Source: Pseudobacillus wudalianchiensis
Lineage (GTDB): Bacteria > Bacillota > Bacilli > Bacillales > Domibacillaceae
Length of the DNA: 64,000 bases
Direction: 5' to 3'
NCBI RefSeq assembly: GCF_001685015.1
Contig: NZ_MAYT01000028.1
Span: 246,060 to 310,059, forward strand
Shown: positions 39,769-49,210 of the stretch, piece by piece
Position numbering within the stretch: the first letter of the stretch is position 1
How the letters are laid out: each line of letters starts with the position of its first letter
Notes under the pieces: generated by a model
The model's database searches: none
The model's input: only the letters and a program-made list of their open reading frames with translations
Told to the model about the DNA's origin: nothing
Program-made: the position numbers and the translations under genes

Positions 39769-40227
39769 ATGGCAGTAACAGTCGAGAATCTTAAACTAAA
39801 CTTTAAAACAATGGACGAATTCAAACGCTTCAAAGAATATGGTTTAGAGGAGCTTTCCATGCTTGAAGAGTTCCAAATCTATATGGTTGAAGATCACGCA
39901 ACTTCTCCTTTTTATGGTATTTATTACGGTGATAAGCTCGCTGCCCGGATGTGCCTTTACGTAAAGAAAGACGGCGCCGCATTGCTAGAAAATGGGCCAG
40001 ATCAATACTTGGAAATTTGGAAACTTGAAGTGTTGCCGCAATACCAGCATAAAGGACTCGGACTGAAGCTTGTAGAGTTTGCGAAGTCGTTCAACCTGCC
40101 TATTTTGACGAAGCCAAAGGTAAAATCACATTCCTTTTGGGAAAAGATGGGCTTTTCTCCCCTTTCAGAAAGCAGTTCCCGTCTTATTTGGAATCCATCC
40201 GCTTCAACAACTCAAAAAATTAGTTAA
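39769..40227 (+). CDS. ylbP: GNAT-family N-acetyltransferase YlbP
   Basis: Acetyltransferase-fold protein of unknown substrate. The 152 residues contain the GNAT core: IYYGDKLAARMCLYVKK, WKLEVLPQYQHKGLGLKLVEFAKSF (acetyl-CoA binding, near residue 88) and SFWEKMGFSPL near the C-terminus. The start is the ATG at 39769, just behind GAGGAGG; the frame is open upstream but without a ribosome site. Divergent from panE, convergent with the hydratase gene. Confidence 0.88.
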   Translation: MAVTVENLKLNFKTMDEFKRFKEYGLEELSMLEEFQIYMVEDHATSPFYGIYYGDKLAARMCLYVKKDGAALLENGPDQYLEIWKLEVLPQYQHKGLGLKLVEFAKSFNLPILTKPKVKSHSFWEKMGFSPLSESSSRLIWNPSASTTQKIS

Positions 40228-40241
40228 TTACTTTCTGTATA

Positions 40242-40284
40242 ATTCTGCCGCATTTTCAGCTTTATTGGGATGCGGCAGTTTTTT
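40242..40284. terminator. terminator between ylbP and the hydratase gene
   Basis: CTGCCGCAT (40245-40253) and ATGCGGCAG (40270-40278) with a 16-nt loop, followed by TTTTTT on the plus strand. Serves ylbP. Confidence 0.85.
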
Positions 40285-41047
40285 AATGATTGTTTTTTCC
40301 ATTTAAAAAGGTATCCACCGCCTGATGGTGCTCATCCTTTGCCCAAAGTACCGTACATTCCCTCACTTCCTGCATCATCCGCTCGTGTAAGCGGCTCACT
40401 TCCCACATTCGAATTTGAATTTGCTTATACGCCGACAGCACTTCGCTTTGGATAGACAGCTCTTTTTCTAAGAACTGCTCGGCTTCTGCCTCATTCGCTT
40501 CATCTACTACCTGGTTAATAAATCCAATCTGATCAAGCTGTTCAGCACGGTAAATAGAGGCCTCAGATAACAATTTTAATGCATGAGGTGCTTGTATGCG
40601 CTCAAAAAGAAGAGTACCTCCTCCCCATCCCGTCGTAATGGCCAGGCTGCCTTGAATAAATCCTAATTTTGCCCCTATTTTGGCTATTCGGAAATCACAG
40701 GCTGTAGCGATTTCACACCCTCCGCCTACGGCTGCCCCATTGATGAGGGCAATAGTCGGCTTCGGCAGCACCGCAAGATTATATAAAATCTCTCCCATTT
40801 TAGACAGCATACTATAGGCTTCTTCCTCTGTACGCAAAGCATGAAATACAGACAGGTCACCGCCCGAGCAAAAAGCCTGTTCTCCTTCTCCTGTTACAAC
40901 GAGAGCTCGAACATCCGTTGATTGAGCTCGATCAATTGCCTTTTGCAGCCCTTCCATCACTTCAAAGTTCACCGCATTTCTTTTCTCAGCACGTGTAATT
41001 TTAAATAATAACAATCCGCTGGGCAGTCGCTCAATATGGTAATCCAT
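40283..41047 (-). CDS. enoyl-CoA hydratase/isomerase family protein
   Basis: Crotonase-fold protein. The 254 residues have the oxyanion-hole segments EQAFCSGGDLSVFHAL near residue 58 and INGAAVGGGCEIATACDFRIA near residue 105, then LGFIQGSLAITTGWGG. The Gly-rich motif is conserved, but a glutamate pair typical of hydratases is not evident at the usual place, so hydrolase or isomerase activity is equally possible. AAAGGAGG precedes the ATG. It occupies the slot where B. subtilis has ylbO. Confidence 0.85.
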   Translation of the reverse strand: MDYHIERLPSGLLLFKITRAEKRNAVNFEVMEGLQKAIDRAQSTDVRALVVTGEGEQAFCSGGDLSVFHALRTEEEAYSMLSKMGEILYNLAVLPKPTIALINGAAVGGGCEIATACDFRIAKIGAKLGFIQGSLAITTGWGGGTLLFERIQAPHALKLLSEASIYRAEQLDQIGFINQVVDEANEAEAEQFLEKELSIQSEVLSAYKQIQIRMWEVSRLHERMMQEVRECTVLWAKDEHHQAVDTFLNGKNNH

Positions 41048-41098
41048 AATATCCCTCCTTTTCTTTATTGTAGCTTTCCCTTATCATGGCTTCAATAC

Positions 41099-41135
41099 AA
41101 AAAACGCGAAGAGCCATGGTCTCTTCGCGTTTTTC
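41099..41135 (-). terminator. terminator after rpmF
   Basis: AAAACGCGAAGAG and CTCTTCGCGTTTT arms around a short loop (ACCATGG/CCATGGT); T-runs on both strands, so it can work in both directions. Its main use is to end the ylbN-rpmF transcript. Confidence 0.88.
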
Positions 41136-41165
41136 ACAAATAAATTTGCCAGACAGGCAAATGAA

Positions 41166-41339
41166 TTATTTGCTTACTACTTCTTTTCCTTTATATGTGC
41201 CGCAATTTTTACATACACGGTGAGCAAGTTTCATTTCACCGCAATTCGGGCATGCTGTCATACCAGGTACTTGCAATTTAAAGTGTGTACGGCGTTTATT
41301 TTTTTTCGTTGTAGATGTTCTTCTAAAAGGGACTGCCAT
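41166..41339 (-). CDS. rpmF: 50S ribosomal protein L32
   Basis: 57-residue ribosomal protein: [20 protein letters not shown], then a zinc ribbon [17 protein letters not shown] (four cysteines). AAGGAGG stands before the ATG at 41339. Cotranscribed with ylbN, the usual YceD-L32 pairing in bacteria. A zinc-containing L32; no zinc-free paralogue is seen in this window. Confidence 0.97.
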   Translation of the reverse strand: MAVPFRRTSTTKKNKRRTHFKLQVPGMTACPNCGEMKLAHRVCKNCGTYKGKEVVSK

Positions 41340-41398
41340 TATTTCCACCTCCTTAAAAGAGAATGTAAGTATGTGAAGCCAGAATTAGCTGGTACTTC

Positions 41399-41929
41399 TC
41401 AATTGTTATCCGTCTTAAAAAAGTCTGCCAGTCCTGCTAAGCGCGGGTCCACTTTTGATTCTTTCTCCGAAATCTGCTCTTCGCCTTGGAATTCCCATCC
41501 TTTTCCGCCAGAAATCGTATGTTCATCTGCTTCCTCGCTAATAACCTGCATCGGCACCTCAAGAAGAATTTCTTCTTCAAGAACCGGGCTCAAGTCAACA
41601 ACATCGCCTTCAACTAAATGAACATCTTCATTTTCTTCGTATTCACTAAACGAAGAAGCTTTGAAAATAAATGTTTCCAGTAAAGAGAATTCGAATGGAT
41701 ACTCCACATCAACAAGTGTACGTGAGCACGGTAAAATCATCTTACCTTTCACATCTAAGTGAAAAGTCACTTTATCTGATCCAACATCTGCTCTTCCCAT
41801 CACGTGAACCGGGGGTAATTGTCTAATCTCTGTGTTACGGCCTTCTAAATGGCTCATATCTACCATTTCATCAATCAACAAGCCTTTATCACGAGATTTT
41901 TGTAATTGAATAATTGACCATTTCATCAT
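41399..41929 (-). CDS. ylbN: YceD-family (DUF177) protein YlbN
   Basis: Member of the YceD family, linked to 23S rRNA accumulation and nearly always next to rpmF. The 176 residues start MMKWSIIQLQKSRDKGLLIDE; the core motif is LDVKGKMILPCSRTLVDVEYPF near residue 70, and the C-terminus ends in DPRLAGLADFFK. The ATG at 41929 lies 8 nt from GAGG (a second ATG follows at once); the frame is open far upstream, but that part lies in promoter and repeat DNA. Confidence 0.92.
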   Translation of the reverse strand: MMKWSIIQLQKSRDKGLLIDEMVDMSHLEGRNTEIRQLPPVHVMGRADVGSDKVTFHLDVKGKMILPCSRTLVDVEYPFEFSLLETFIFKASSFSEYEENEDVHLVEGDVVDLSPVLEEEILLEVPMQVISEEADEHTISGGKGWEFQGEEQISEKESKVDPRLAGLADFFKTDNN

Positions 41930-41956
41930 CGTTATCACCTCAAGGCAACAAAAGTA

Positions 41957-41985
41957 ATTATAGCTTTCCCAAAAACGTTTGTCAA
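41957..41985 (-). promoter_or_regulatory. consensus sigma-A promoter of ylbN-rpmF
   Basis: TTGACA (complement of 41980-41985), 17 bp, TATAAT (complement of 41957-41962): a perfect match, as expected for a ribosomal protein operon. Just upstream a second TTGACA in inverted orientation (41995-42000) makes the palindrome TGTCAA-n9-TTGACA. Confidence 0.92.
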
Positions 41986-42006
41986 TATATTTTCTTGACA
42001 TTAAAG

Positions 42007-42126
42007 AAAAGCTAAAGGCGCTTGTTCTGCGTGATAGCGGATTGGAGCTCTCGCCGAGGAGTTGCTTTTTCAAACTCCGACAGAGAGAGCGAAATCAGCG
42101 TACACGCAAGCGCCTGCAGCTGGACA
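42007..42126 (+). repeat. interspersed hairpin element C1 (interior type I')
   Basis: 120 bp: family ends (AAAAGCTAAAGGCGCTTG ... AAGCGCCTGCAGCTGGACA) with another interior: GAGCTCTC/GAGAGAGC and GGAGTT/AACTCC pair around CTTTTTC. Begins 21 bp upstream of the ylbN-rpmF -35. Confidence 0.87.
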
Positions 42127-42130
42127 AAAG

Positions 42131-42249
42131 AAAAGCGAAAGGCGCTTGTTTCGTGCGATAGGAGGTTGGAGGAACTTCTGTTGGAGTCGCTCTTTGACTC
42201 CTGCAGAAATTTCGAAACCGCCGTACGCACTAGCGCCTGTAGCTGGACA
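42131..42249 (+). repeat. interspersed hairpin element C2 (interior type I)
   Basis: 119 bp, same interior as A1 and A4. In the inner stem GGATTTTCTG of A1 is GGAACTTCTG here, and the partner CAGAAAATTC is CAGAAATTTC: the fourth pair changes from T-A to A-T, a compensatory change supporting a folded structure. Confidence 0.9.
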
Positions 42250-42254
42250 AAAAG

Positions 42255-42370
42255 AAAAGCGGAAGCGGCTGTTCAGACTCGGCAGATATAAGACGGACCG
42301 CTGAAGTGGCGCTTTTTGCCATACAGGCGTGACGGCTTATGTCCGAGAGTCTAGCCGCTGCAGCTAGACA
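42255..42370 (+). repeat. interspersed hairpin element C3 (interior type II)
   Basis: 116 bp, the same length and plan as A2 with about a dozen differences, most keeping pairing (for example GTGGC/GCCAC becoming GTGGC/GCCAT). Confidence 0.9.
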
Positions 42371-42375
42371 AAAAG

Positions 42376-42405
42376 AAAAGCGGAAGGCGCTCATTTTCTA
42401 CTGGA
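42376..42405 (+). repeat. interspersed hairpin element C4 (fragment)
   Basis: 30 bp: AAAAGCGGAAGGCGCTC then TACTGGAC. The left end plus a trace of the right end, with the interior lost. Bases 42406-42509 hold nothing recognisable. Confidence 0.6.
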
Positions 42406-42509
42406 CCAAAAGGTTAAAAAATTCTCAAGAAATCGCTCTCCAGCTTCTATAGATAGCCCTATACGGCCCCGCCCGCTCCAGCGCAAGAACCACTTACTTA
42501 CAATTTTTG

Positions 42510-42538
42510 TTGACATTCGCTTTGCAACTAACTAAAAA
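42510..42538 (+). promoter_or_regulatory. promoter of tmcAL
   Basis: TTGACA (42510-42515), 17 bp, TAAAAA (42533-42538); good -35, weak -10. About 40 bp before the tmcAL ATG. Confidence 0.5.
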
Positions 42539-42574
42539 TAATACTAACAATAACTATAACAAAGGAACTTTCTA

Positions 42575-43786
42575 ATGAAAACAGTTGGCATCGTTGTTGA
42601 ATATAACCCTTTTCATAACGGACATTTATATCATGCTCAAAAAGCACGTGAATCAGCCCAAGCAGAGGTAGTGATCGCTGTCATGAGCGGCCATTTCTTA
42701 CAGCGCGGTGAACCGGCTCTCGTTAATAAGTGGGCCCGCACACGAATGGCTCTGCAAAATGGCGTCGACATCGTGATCGAGCTGCCGTATGTTTTTTCGG
42801 TTCAAAAAGCCGAGTATTTTGCTAAAGGAGCTATCTCCATCTTAAATGAATTATTTTGCGATTCCTTTTGCTTCGGCAGTGAGAGTGGACAGCTTGCTCC
42901 ATTTTTGGAGACGCTTCATCAAATGGAAGGGTCTTCTGCCTTGCTAGACCCACTCATTCGTCAATATATGGGTGAGGGCGTTAGCTTCCCTAGAGCACAG
43001 ACACTAGCCAGGGAATCGCTTTTCGGACAGCAGCTTCCGTTGGATCTTTCCAAGCCGAACAACATTTTGGGATTCCATTATATCCAAGCCAATCAACAGC
43101 TTGCGCATCCGATGGAACCCCTCACAATCAAACGCCAGCAAGCCGATTTCCATGAGGTAACGTTAGGCAGTCATCCAATTGCCAGTGCGACCGGCATTCG
43201 TAAAGCGATTGCTGAGCAAAAGGGACAGCTGCAAACGATTAAACCGTATGTTCCTGCAGCTACATTTGCTGAATTACAGCATTACTTACAGACCTATGGC
43301 CACTTTCACGATTGGGGCATGTATTGGCCATTTCTTCAATATCGCCTATTGGCCAGCTCTGCGGAAGAACTTGCAGCAATCTATGATGTTTCGGAAGGAA
43401 TGGAATATCGTTTGAAAGAAGCCGCCCGGCAGTCAACAGGGTTTACTGAGTTTATGCAAATGGTCAAAACTAAACGATACACTTGGACGCGAATCCAGCG
43501 GGCACTCGTCCATATTCTGCTGCATGTTTCCAAGGAAGAGATGGCAGCCGCGACAGAGTCGGTGCGCTATACCCGCCTGCTGGGTATGAACAAGCAAGGA
43601 CGCGATTATCTCAATCAAATTAAAAAAAATATGGAGGTTCCGCTCATTACAAAAACCGCTGCTTTCAAAGAATCGCTCGCCTTTGATATAAAAGCAGCCG
43701 AAATTTATGCATTAGGTTTGCCATCCTACTCTTCCCATTCCCTTCTTCAAAGCGAATTTAACGAGCATCCTGTGATTTTAACTTAA
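42575..43786 (+). CDS. tmcAL: tRNA(Met) cytidine acetate ligase
   Basis: Makes N4-acetylcytidine at the wobble base of elongator tRNA-Met, using acetate and ATP (B. subtilis YlbM). The 403 residues start with the nucleotidyltransferase HxGH motif MKTVGIVVEYNPFHNGHLYH; VIAVMSGHFLQRGEPAL near residue 33 and FCFGSESG near residue 104 are family segments. AAAGGAA precedes the ATG. Full family length. Divergent from ylbN, convergent with ylbL. Confidence 0.93.
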   Translation: MKTVGIVVEYNPFHNGHLYHAQKARESAQAEVVIAVMSGHFLQRGEPALVNKWARTRMALQNGVDIVIELPYVFSVQKAEYFAKGAISILNELFCDSFCFGSESGQLAPFLETLHQMEGSSALLDPLIRQYMGEGVSFPRAQTLARESLFGQQLPLDLSKPNNILGFHYIQANQQLAHPMEPLTIKRQQADFHEVTLGSHPIASATGIRKAIAEQKGQLQTIKPYVPAATFAELQHYLQTYGHFHDWGMYWPFLQYRLLASSAEELAAIYDVSEGMEYRLKEAARQSTGFTEFMQMVKTKRYTWTRIQRALVHILLHVSKEEMAAATESVRYTRLLGMNKQGRDYLNQIKKNMEVPLITKTAAFKESLAFDIKAAEIYALGLPSYSSHSLLQSEFNEHPVILT

Positions 43787-43792
43787 ATATAT

Positions 43793-43830
43793 AAAAAATT
43801 CCTTAAAGAAAACTCTTTAAGGAATTTTTT
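43793..43830. terminator. bidirectional terminator between tmcAL and ylbL
   Basis: AAAAAATTCCTTAAAG and CTTTAAGGAATTTTTT arms with a 6-nt loop; A/T runs on both sides let it work for both convergent genes. Confidence 0.9.
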
Positions 43831-43887
43831 ATATCAAAGCATTGATGAACACTTATTTTTCAAATGCTTTTCCAGCTTATCCATCAT

Positions 43888-44925
43888 CTATTTTCTTGTC
43901 AGTAAGTAATTCAGCGCTTCATCAAATGTATGAACCGGTACGATTTTCATCTTTGTCCCAATATCCTTTGCTGTGCGGACTGCCTCTTCATAATTAGATA
44001 CAATTCCCGGCACTTGTTTTTTTAACTCAGGGGAAATTTTATCGTCTGGCGCTAAAAAGATTTCAGCACCTGCTCTATCCGCCGCTACTACTTTTTGAGC
44101 AATTCCTCCGATTCTTCCTACCGTTCCATCGGGCGCAATCGTTCCAGTTCCGGCAATTTTACGCCCCTTTGCCACATCCTCTTTAACGAGCTGATTGTAT
44201 ATTTCCAAACTGAACATTAAGCCGGCGGAAGGTCCGCCAATATCCTCTGCTTTTAATGTTACTTTTGGTTTACTAATAAGTTTTTTCTGATCGGCTAGCC
44301 CAATGCCGATTCCCGTTTTCTCCTGGTTGCCTTTAAATTGTTTAAGTGCTATCCTCTTCTCCATTTTTTCTTGGTTTCTCATAAAGGTAATAGTCACTTT
44401 TTCACCAGGCTTTTTTGTCTGAATATAGTCAGTAAACATTTGAGAGGATTTGAATTCCTTGCCGTCTATAGCAACGATACGATCTCCGGCTTTTAAGACG
44501 CCTTCTGCCGGCATTCCTGGAAACACATTTAATACATACACTCCCTCATAACGAAAAGAATATGGCTTCTTCGCTGCATCAAATGCAACAATGATGGCAT
44601 TTTGCTGCGAGTTTTGCATGAGGTATTGCTGTCGAATGTTATATTCCTCATTGTTTTCATGGGGACTGCGAACTTCTTCTATCGGTATAATTTCTTCATA
44701 ATCACGTACTTTTGCAAGAGCATAAGAAAGGTAATTGGCTTCCCCCATTTTAATAGTGGTCAGCATCAATGTACCAGCATCTTTATCGCCCCCCGCCACC
44801 TCTACAATAGGTTTCAGCTCATGGGCGTCGCCCGGCTTCATCACATAATAGGGGAGATCAATAAAAGCGGCTCCAATTAATAGAATTGCAAAAATATAAA
44901 TGAACGGCATCCATTTATTTCTCAT
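43888..44925 (-). CDS. ylbL: PDZ and Lon-protease domain membrane protein YlbL
   Basis: SepM-like membrane-anchored serine protease. The 345 residues: N-terminal membrane helix (residues about 7-25), a PDZ domain (GVYVLNVFPGMPAEGVLKAGDRIVAIDG near residue 127), then a Lon-type catalytic domain with the Ser in GGPSAGLMFSLEIYNQL near residue 234 and the Lys in GGIAQKVVAADRAGAEIFLAP near residue 279. The start overlaps the ylbK stop by 11 bp. Substrates are unknown here; B. subtilis YlbL is linked to the division inhibitor YneA. Confidence 0.93.
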   Translation of the reverse strand: MRNKWMPFIYIFAILLIGAAFIDLPYYVMKPGDAHELKPIVEVAGGDKDAGTLMLTTIKMGEANYLSYALAKVRDYEEIIPIEEVRSPHENNEEYNIRQQYLMQNSQQNAIIVAFDAAKKPYSFRYEGVYVLNVFPGMPAEGVLKAGDRIVAIDGKEFKSSQMFTDYIQTKKPGEKVTITFMRNQEKMEKRIALKQFKGNQEKTGIGIGLADQKKLISKPKVTLKAEDIGGPSAGLMFSLEIYNQLVKEDVAKGRKIAGTGTIAPDGTVGRIGGIAQKVVAADRAGAEIFLAPDDKISPELKKQVPGIVSNYEEAVRTAKDIGTKMKIVPVHTFDEALNYLLTRK

Positions 44926-45709
44926 GAGACTGCTCCTTCCAATGTTCCATCTCAGCTAGTATTTCCGGTATTCGCCGATGTGTTTCTTCTTCACCCGCAG
45001 TAATGATTTCGTCAATATGAGTAAAAGCTTTAGAATTATACATATCTACAGGCGGACGGATCATTACGTGGGAAGCAGTCTGGCGATTCGCGATAATTTC
45101 TAATTGCAAAATATCAATACTTTGCATAATAACGTCAAAAATCGTTTGGATTTCCGCACTTTTTTTAACGGATGATACGTCCACTCCAATAATAATATCT
45201 GCTCCCATCTCTTTTACAACCGATACAGGGACCCTGTCAATGACGCCCCCGTCTACAAGCAGACGGCCGTTCACTTTCTCTGGAACAAAAATACCGGGAA
45301 TAGCAATACTCGCCCGGACAGCATCGGCAACCGGCCCTTTTTTAAACACCACTTTTTCAGCATTTTTAATATCTGTTGCCACGATAGCGATAGGGATTTT
45401 TAAATCTTCAATATTTTTACTATGAGTAAACAATCGAATAAAACTTTTGATCTTCTTGCCAGCAATGAACCCCATCTTAGGAATCGTAAAATCTAAAAAA
45501 TATTTCCTATGAAATGCTGGTGAAAGCTTATGAATTTGCTCCATATCGTGCCCAGCCCCATACAAACTCGCAACAAAAGACCCCATGCTGCTGCCAGCGA
45601 TCATATCAATCGGAATATCCGCTTTTTTCAATGCTTTTATGACCCCGATATGAGCAAATCCTCTCGCCCCTCCTGCTCCTAAAGCAACCCCTATTTTCGG
45701 ACGAGTCAA
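44915..45709 (-). CDS. ylbK: patatin-like phospholipase family protein YlbK
   Basis: RssA-type acyl hydrolase. The 264 residues have the patatin oxyanion motif GAGGARGFAHIGV, the nucleophile elbow AGSSMGSFVASLYG near residue 40 and the catalytic DGG in LLVDGGVIDRVPV near residue 151. The start is TTG at 45709 with GGGGGG 6 nt before. Operon with ylbL. The lipid substrate is not known. Confidence 0.9.
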   Translation of the reverse strand: MTRPKIGVALGAGGARGFAHIGVIKALKKADIPIDMIAGSSMGSFVASLYGAGHDMEQIHKLSPAFHRKYFLDFTIPKMGFIAGKKIKSFIRLFTHSKNIEDLKIPIAIVATDIKNAEKVVFKKGPVADAVRASIAIPGIFVPEKVNGRLLVDGGVIDRVPVSVVKEMGADIIIGVDVSSVKKSAEIQTIFDVIMQSIDILQLEIIANRQTASHVMIRPPVDMYNSKAFTHIDEIITAGEEETHRRIPEILAEMEHWKEQSHEK

Positions 45710-45909
45710 TGTGTTCCCCCCCGTATGCAGATTTCTCTTTTAAGCTATGGTCTATTTCCGATTTGTATGAGTATATTGATTAAAAACAGGACAAGTTTCT
45801 TGATCAGTTCCAGACTCGCCTTTATCTGTCTATTAATGCTATTTTACCTGAAATAAAAAATGAATCCTAGAACAGAGCCTGGCTTTTGAAGAACAGGAGG
45901 TATGAATAG

Positions 45910-47112
45910 TTGACTTCTACTCAGGTAAAAACCATCCTTTTAGCCATGGGTGTGACAGCTTTTGCTATTTCATTAATTATCTTTCCCGAGATTTCATTTG
46001 AAGCATCCATTCGGGGAGTAAATATGTGGTGGGAAATTGTCTTTCCTTCGTTACTTCCTTTTTTTATTGTTTCTGAAATTATGATTGGGCTTGGAGTCGT
46101 CAATTTCATCGGTGTCCTGCTCGAACCACTCATGCGTCCACTATTTCGAGTACCTGGAGCCGGCGGCTTCGTCTGGGCGATGGCCATGGCCTCTGGCTTT
46201 CCTTCCGGCGCCAAACTGGCCGCTCGGCTTCGTCAAAACGGGGAGTTGTCTCGGCTAGAAGCTGAACGTCTTATTTGCTTTACGAACTCATCTAATCCTC
46301 TCTTTATTTTTGGAGCCGTTTCAGTTGGATTTTTCTACAATTCCCATCTTGGTCTGCTGCTGGCGGCGGCCCACTATGGCGGGAATTTCTTTGTTGGTTT
46401 AACGATGAGATTTTATGGATTAAAAAACGAAAAGAAAACGGAATCCGCGGCCTCCTTTTCGCTTCGTTCAGCTTTTTCTGCTATGCACAAAGCACGCAGC
46501 CAAGATCTGCGGCCCATCGGCAAACTAATGGGCGATGCCGTTCTTTCTTCTATCCATACTTTGCTCATGATCGGCGGGTTCATTATACTTTTTTCCGTGC
46601 TTAATAAAATTCTCTTTCACCTGAATATCACCTCTCTGCTTGCAACTGGAGCAGCTAAAGTATTTTCACTGTTGCACTTGCCATCTGAACTTAGTATTCC
46701 ATTTATTGCAGGCTTGTTTGAAATTACACTCGGCAGTCAAATGATCAGCCAGGTTCAGCCTTCCGACCTTATGGAGCAAGTGATTGTCGTGAGCTTTATT
46801 CTCGCATTTAGCGGTCTCAGCATACATGCGCAAGTAGCTAGTATTCTCGCTGATACAGATATTCGCTTTCGTCAATTTTTGTTCGCCCGCTTTCTACATG
46901 GCTTATATGCAGCTATTCTGGCGTTTCTATTATGGAAGCCAGTCTACGAACAATCCTTCATCCCTAGCAATGCCCAACCTGCTGTCCCAGTATTTCTTTA
47001 CGAGAAAACGGTTTGGGAAAACTGGCTGTTTTATTTACAGCAAATTGGACCGATCTTCACCATTTCCATGTTAATCGCCTATCTATTCTTCTATGTAACT
47101 GCTAAAAAATAA
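45910..47112 (+). CDS. ylbJ: sporulation integral membrane protein YlbJ
   Basis: Membrane protein needed for sporulation in B. subtilis (SigE-controlled there). The 400 residues have about eight hydrophobic segments and two nucleoside-recognition (Gate)-type parts, with MAMASGFPSGAKLAARLRQNGELSRLEAERLICFTNSSNP near residue 85. The start is TTG at 45910: AGGAGG is 9 nt upstream, and the nearby ATG at 45902 is closed after two codons. Divergent from ylbK. Transported or bound substrate unknown. Confidence 0.92.
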   Translation: MTSTQVKTILLAMGVTAFAISLIIFPEISFEASIRGVNMWWEIVFPSLLPFFIVSEIMIGLGVVNFIGVLLEPLMRPLFRVPGAGGFVWAMAMASGFPSGAKLAARLRQNGELSRLEAERLICFTNSSNPLFIFGAVSVGFFYNSHLGLLLAAAHYGGNFFVGLTMRFYGLKNEKKTESAASFSLRSAFSAMHKARSQDLRPIGKLMGDAVLSSIHTLLMIGGFIILFSVLNKILFHLNITSLLATGAAKVFSLLHLPSELSIPFIAGLFEITLGSQMISQVQPSDLMEQVIVVSFILAFSGLSIHAQVASILADTDIRFRQFLFARFLHGLYAAILAFLLWKPVYEQSFIPSNAQPAVPVFLYEKTVWENWLFYLQQIGPIFTISMLIAYLFFYVTAKK

Positions 47113-47119
47113 CCAAAAG

Positions 47120-47165
47120 GGAGTATCCTAAAAGCCGATTTCCTTGGCTTTTAGGATACTCCTAT
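47120..47165 (+). terminator. terminator after ylbJ
   Basis: Perfect 17-bp stem (47120-47136 with 47146-47162), 9-nt loop, followed by TATTT. Confidence 0.88.
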
Positions 47166-47259
47166 TTCTCTTTATTTTCGCCGTTCTATTTGATAATTGT
47201 ATCACCCTTAGGAGAAAGCCACCTGTCACGATCTTTATCCTTTTTGCAAAACGAATACA

Positions 47260-47754
47260 CTATTCATTAAAGAACTGGTTCACTCCATTTTTATCTTTCA
47301 GATGTGCTTGTATGAATGCACTTAACTCTTCCTCATTAATAAATTCTCTTACGTCTTTCCCATACCAGTTTTGCAATTCAGCTCTTGTTATTTTATATTC
47401 TTTTTCAATGAAATTAAATTTTACCCAATCTGCATTTTTTACTAACGCTAAGATAAATGTCGCATTATATAACGCAGTTTCTTTATAATTTTTTTCTATT
47501 TCCTCGGTTATTTCTTTATTTCGATAATTCACAATGATTCCGTAAGGCTCTTCTGTCGTTTTAAGCTCCAATCCGCTTATATGTTCGCCTTTCGGGCTTG
47601 GCAGCTGTCTAGTAATATGGCCAACTGCGCCGTTATCTCCTACGTAGGAGTTTTTGAATTGAAACATATCTTCTTTTTCGACACTTGAATGGCACCCATT
47701 TAAAAAAAGGAATATCGCAATCAAAAAGAAGATACCCTTTATCACTTTCCCCAT
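47260..47754 (-). CDS. lipoprotein, possible DUF4825 family
   Basis: A 164-residue exported lipoprotein: signal segment MGKVIKGIFFLIAIFLFLNG with lipobox LNGC at residues 18-21. The mature part has the motif KNSYVGDNGAVGHITRQLP, resembling DUF4825 proteins (recalled, not searched), then TTEEPYGIIVNYR and ALYNATFILALVKNADWVKFNF. Function unknown. Lies alone between ylbJ (convergent) and coaD, and is not part of the B. subtilis ylb order. Confidence 0.75.
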   Translation of the reverse strand: MGKVIKGIFFLIAIFLFLNGCHSSVEKEDMFQFKNSYVGDNGAVGHITRQLPSPKGEHISGLELKTTEEPYGIIVNYRNKEITEEIEKNYKETALYNATFILALVKNADWVKFNFIEKEYKITRAELQNWYGKDVREFINEEELSAFIQAHLKDKNGVNQFFNE

Positions 47755-47871
47755 TTTTATCTCCTTACATACAAGAATGCAGACAAACCCGATTGTGTCC
47801 CGTTTGTCTGCACTCTAAACTACTGTCTATATCTCTAGATAGCCAACCTATTATAAGATAAAATCTTTTCT

Positions 47872-48925
<1,054 letters not shown>

Positions 48926-49178
48926 GTATATTCACCATTTACTAAGATTTTCTTTCTCATGTTACCACAACTTATTAGAGGAATCCAACGGGTTTCTTTT
49001 ATATTATGCTGGATAATTTCTTACTAAATAACGTTTAAAACTTCTTGAAATGGTTCATACTACTAATAACAACATCACTCGGGATGTTGTCGATCACGGA
49101 GAAGACTTATATTCCCCATGAGTTCTTTCTCCAGTTTCTCCTCTCCCTTTGCCTTCTGTCTGATATAGACATAGAAGG

Positions 49179-49210
49179 GCCCTGCTGGACTATTCAGCAG
49201 GGCATTTTTT
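49179..49210 (+). terminator. plus-strand terminator with no matching gene
   Basis: GCCCTGCTG (49179-49187) and CAGCAGGGC (49195-49203) followed by ATTTTTT. The U-run lies on the plus side, yet both neighbouring genes are on the minus strand. It may end an unannotated plus-strand RNA starting in 48926-49178, where only a CAACATC/GATGTTG hairpin (49072-49091) was noticed. Confidence 0.6.

Noticed and set aside
42022..42304. Two overlapping plus-strand ORFs of 80-89 codons
   Set aside because: They lie entirely in repeat cluster C and translate repeat DNA only; no start signal.
47144..47488. 114-codon plus-strand ORF opposite the lipoprotein gene
   Set aside because: Antisense shadow; the minus-strand lipoprotein has a signal peptide with a lipobox and a clear start.
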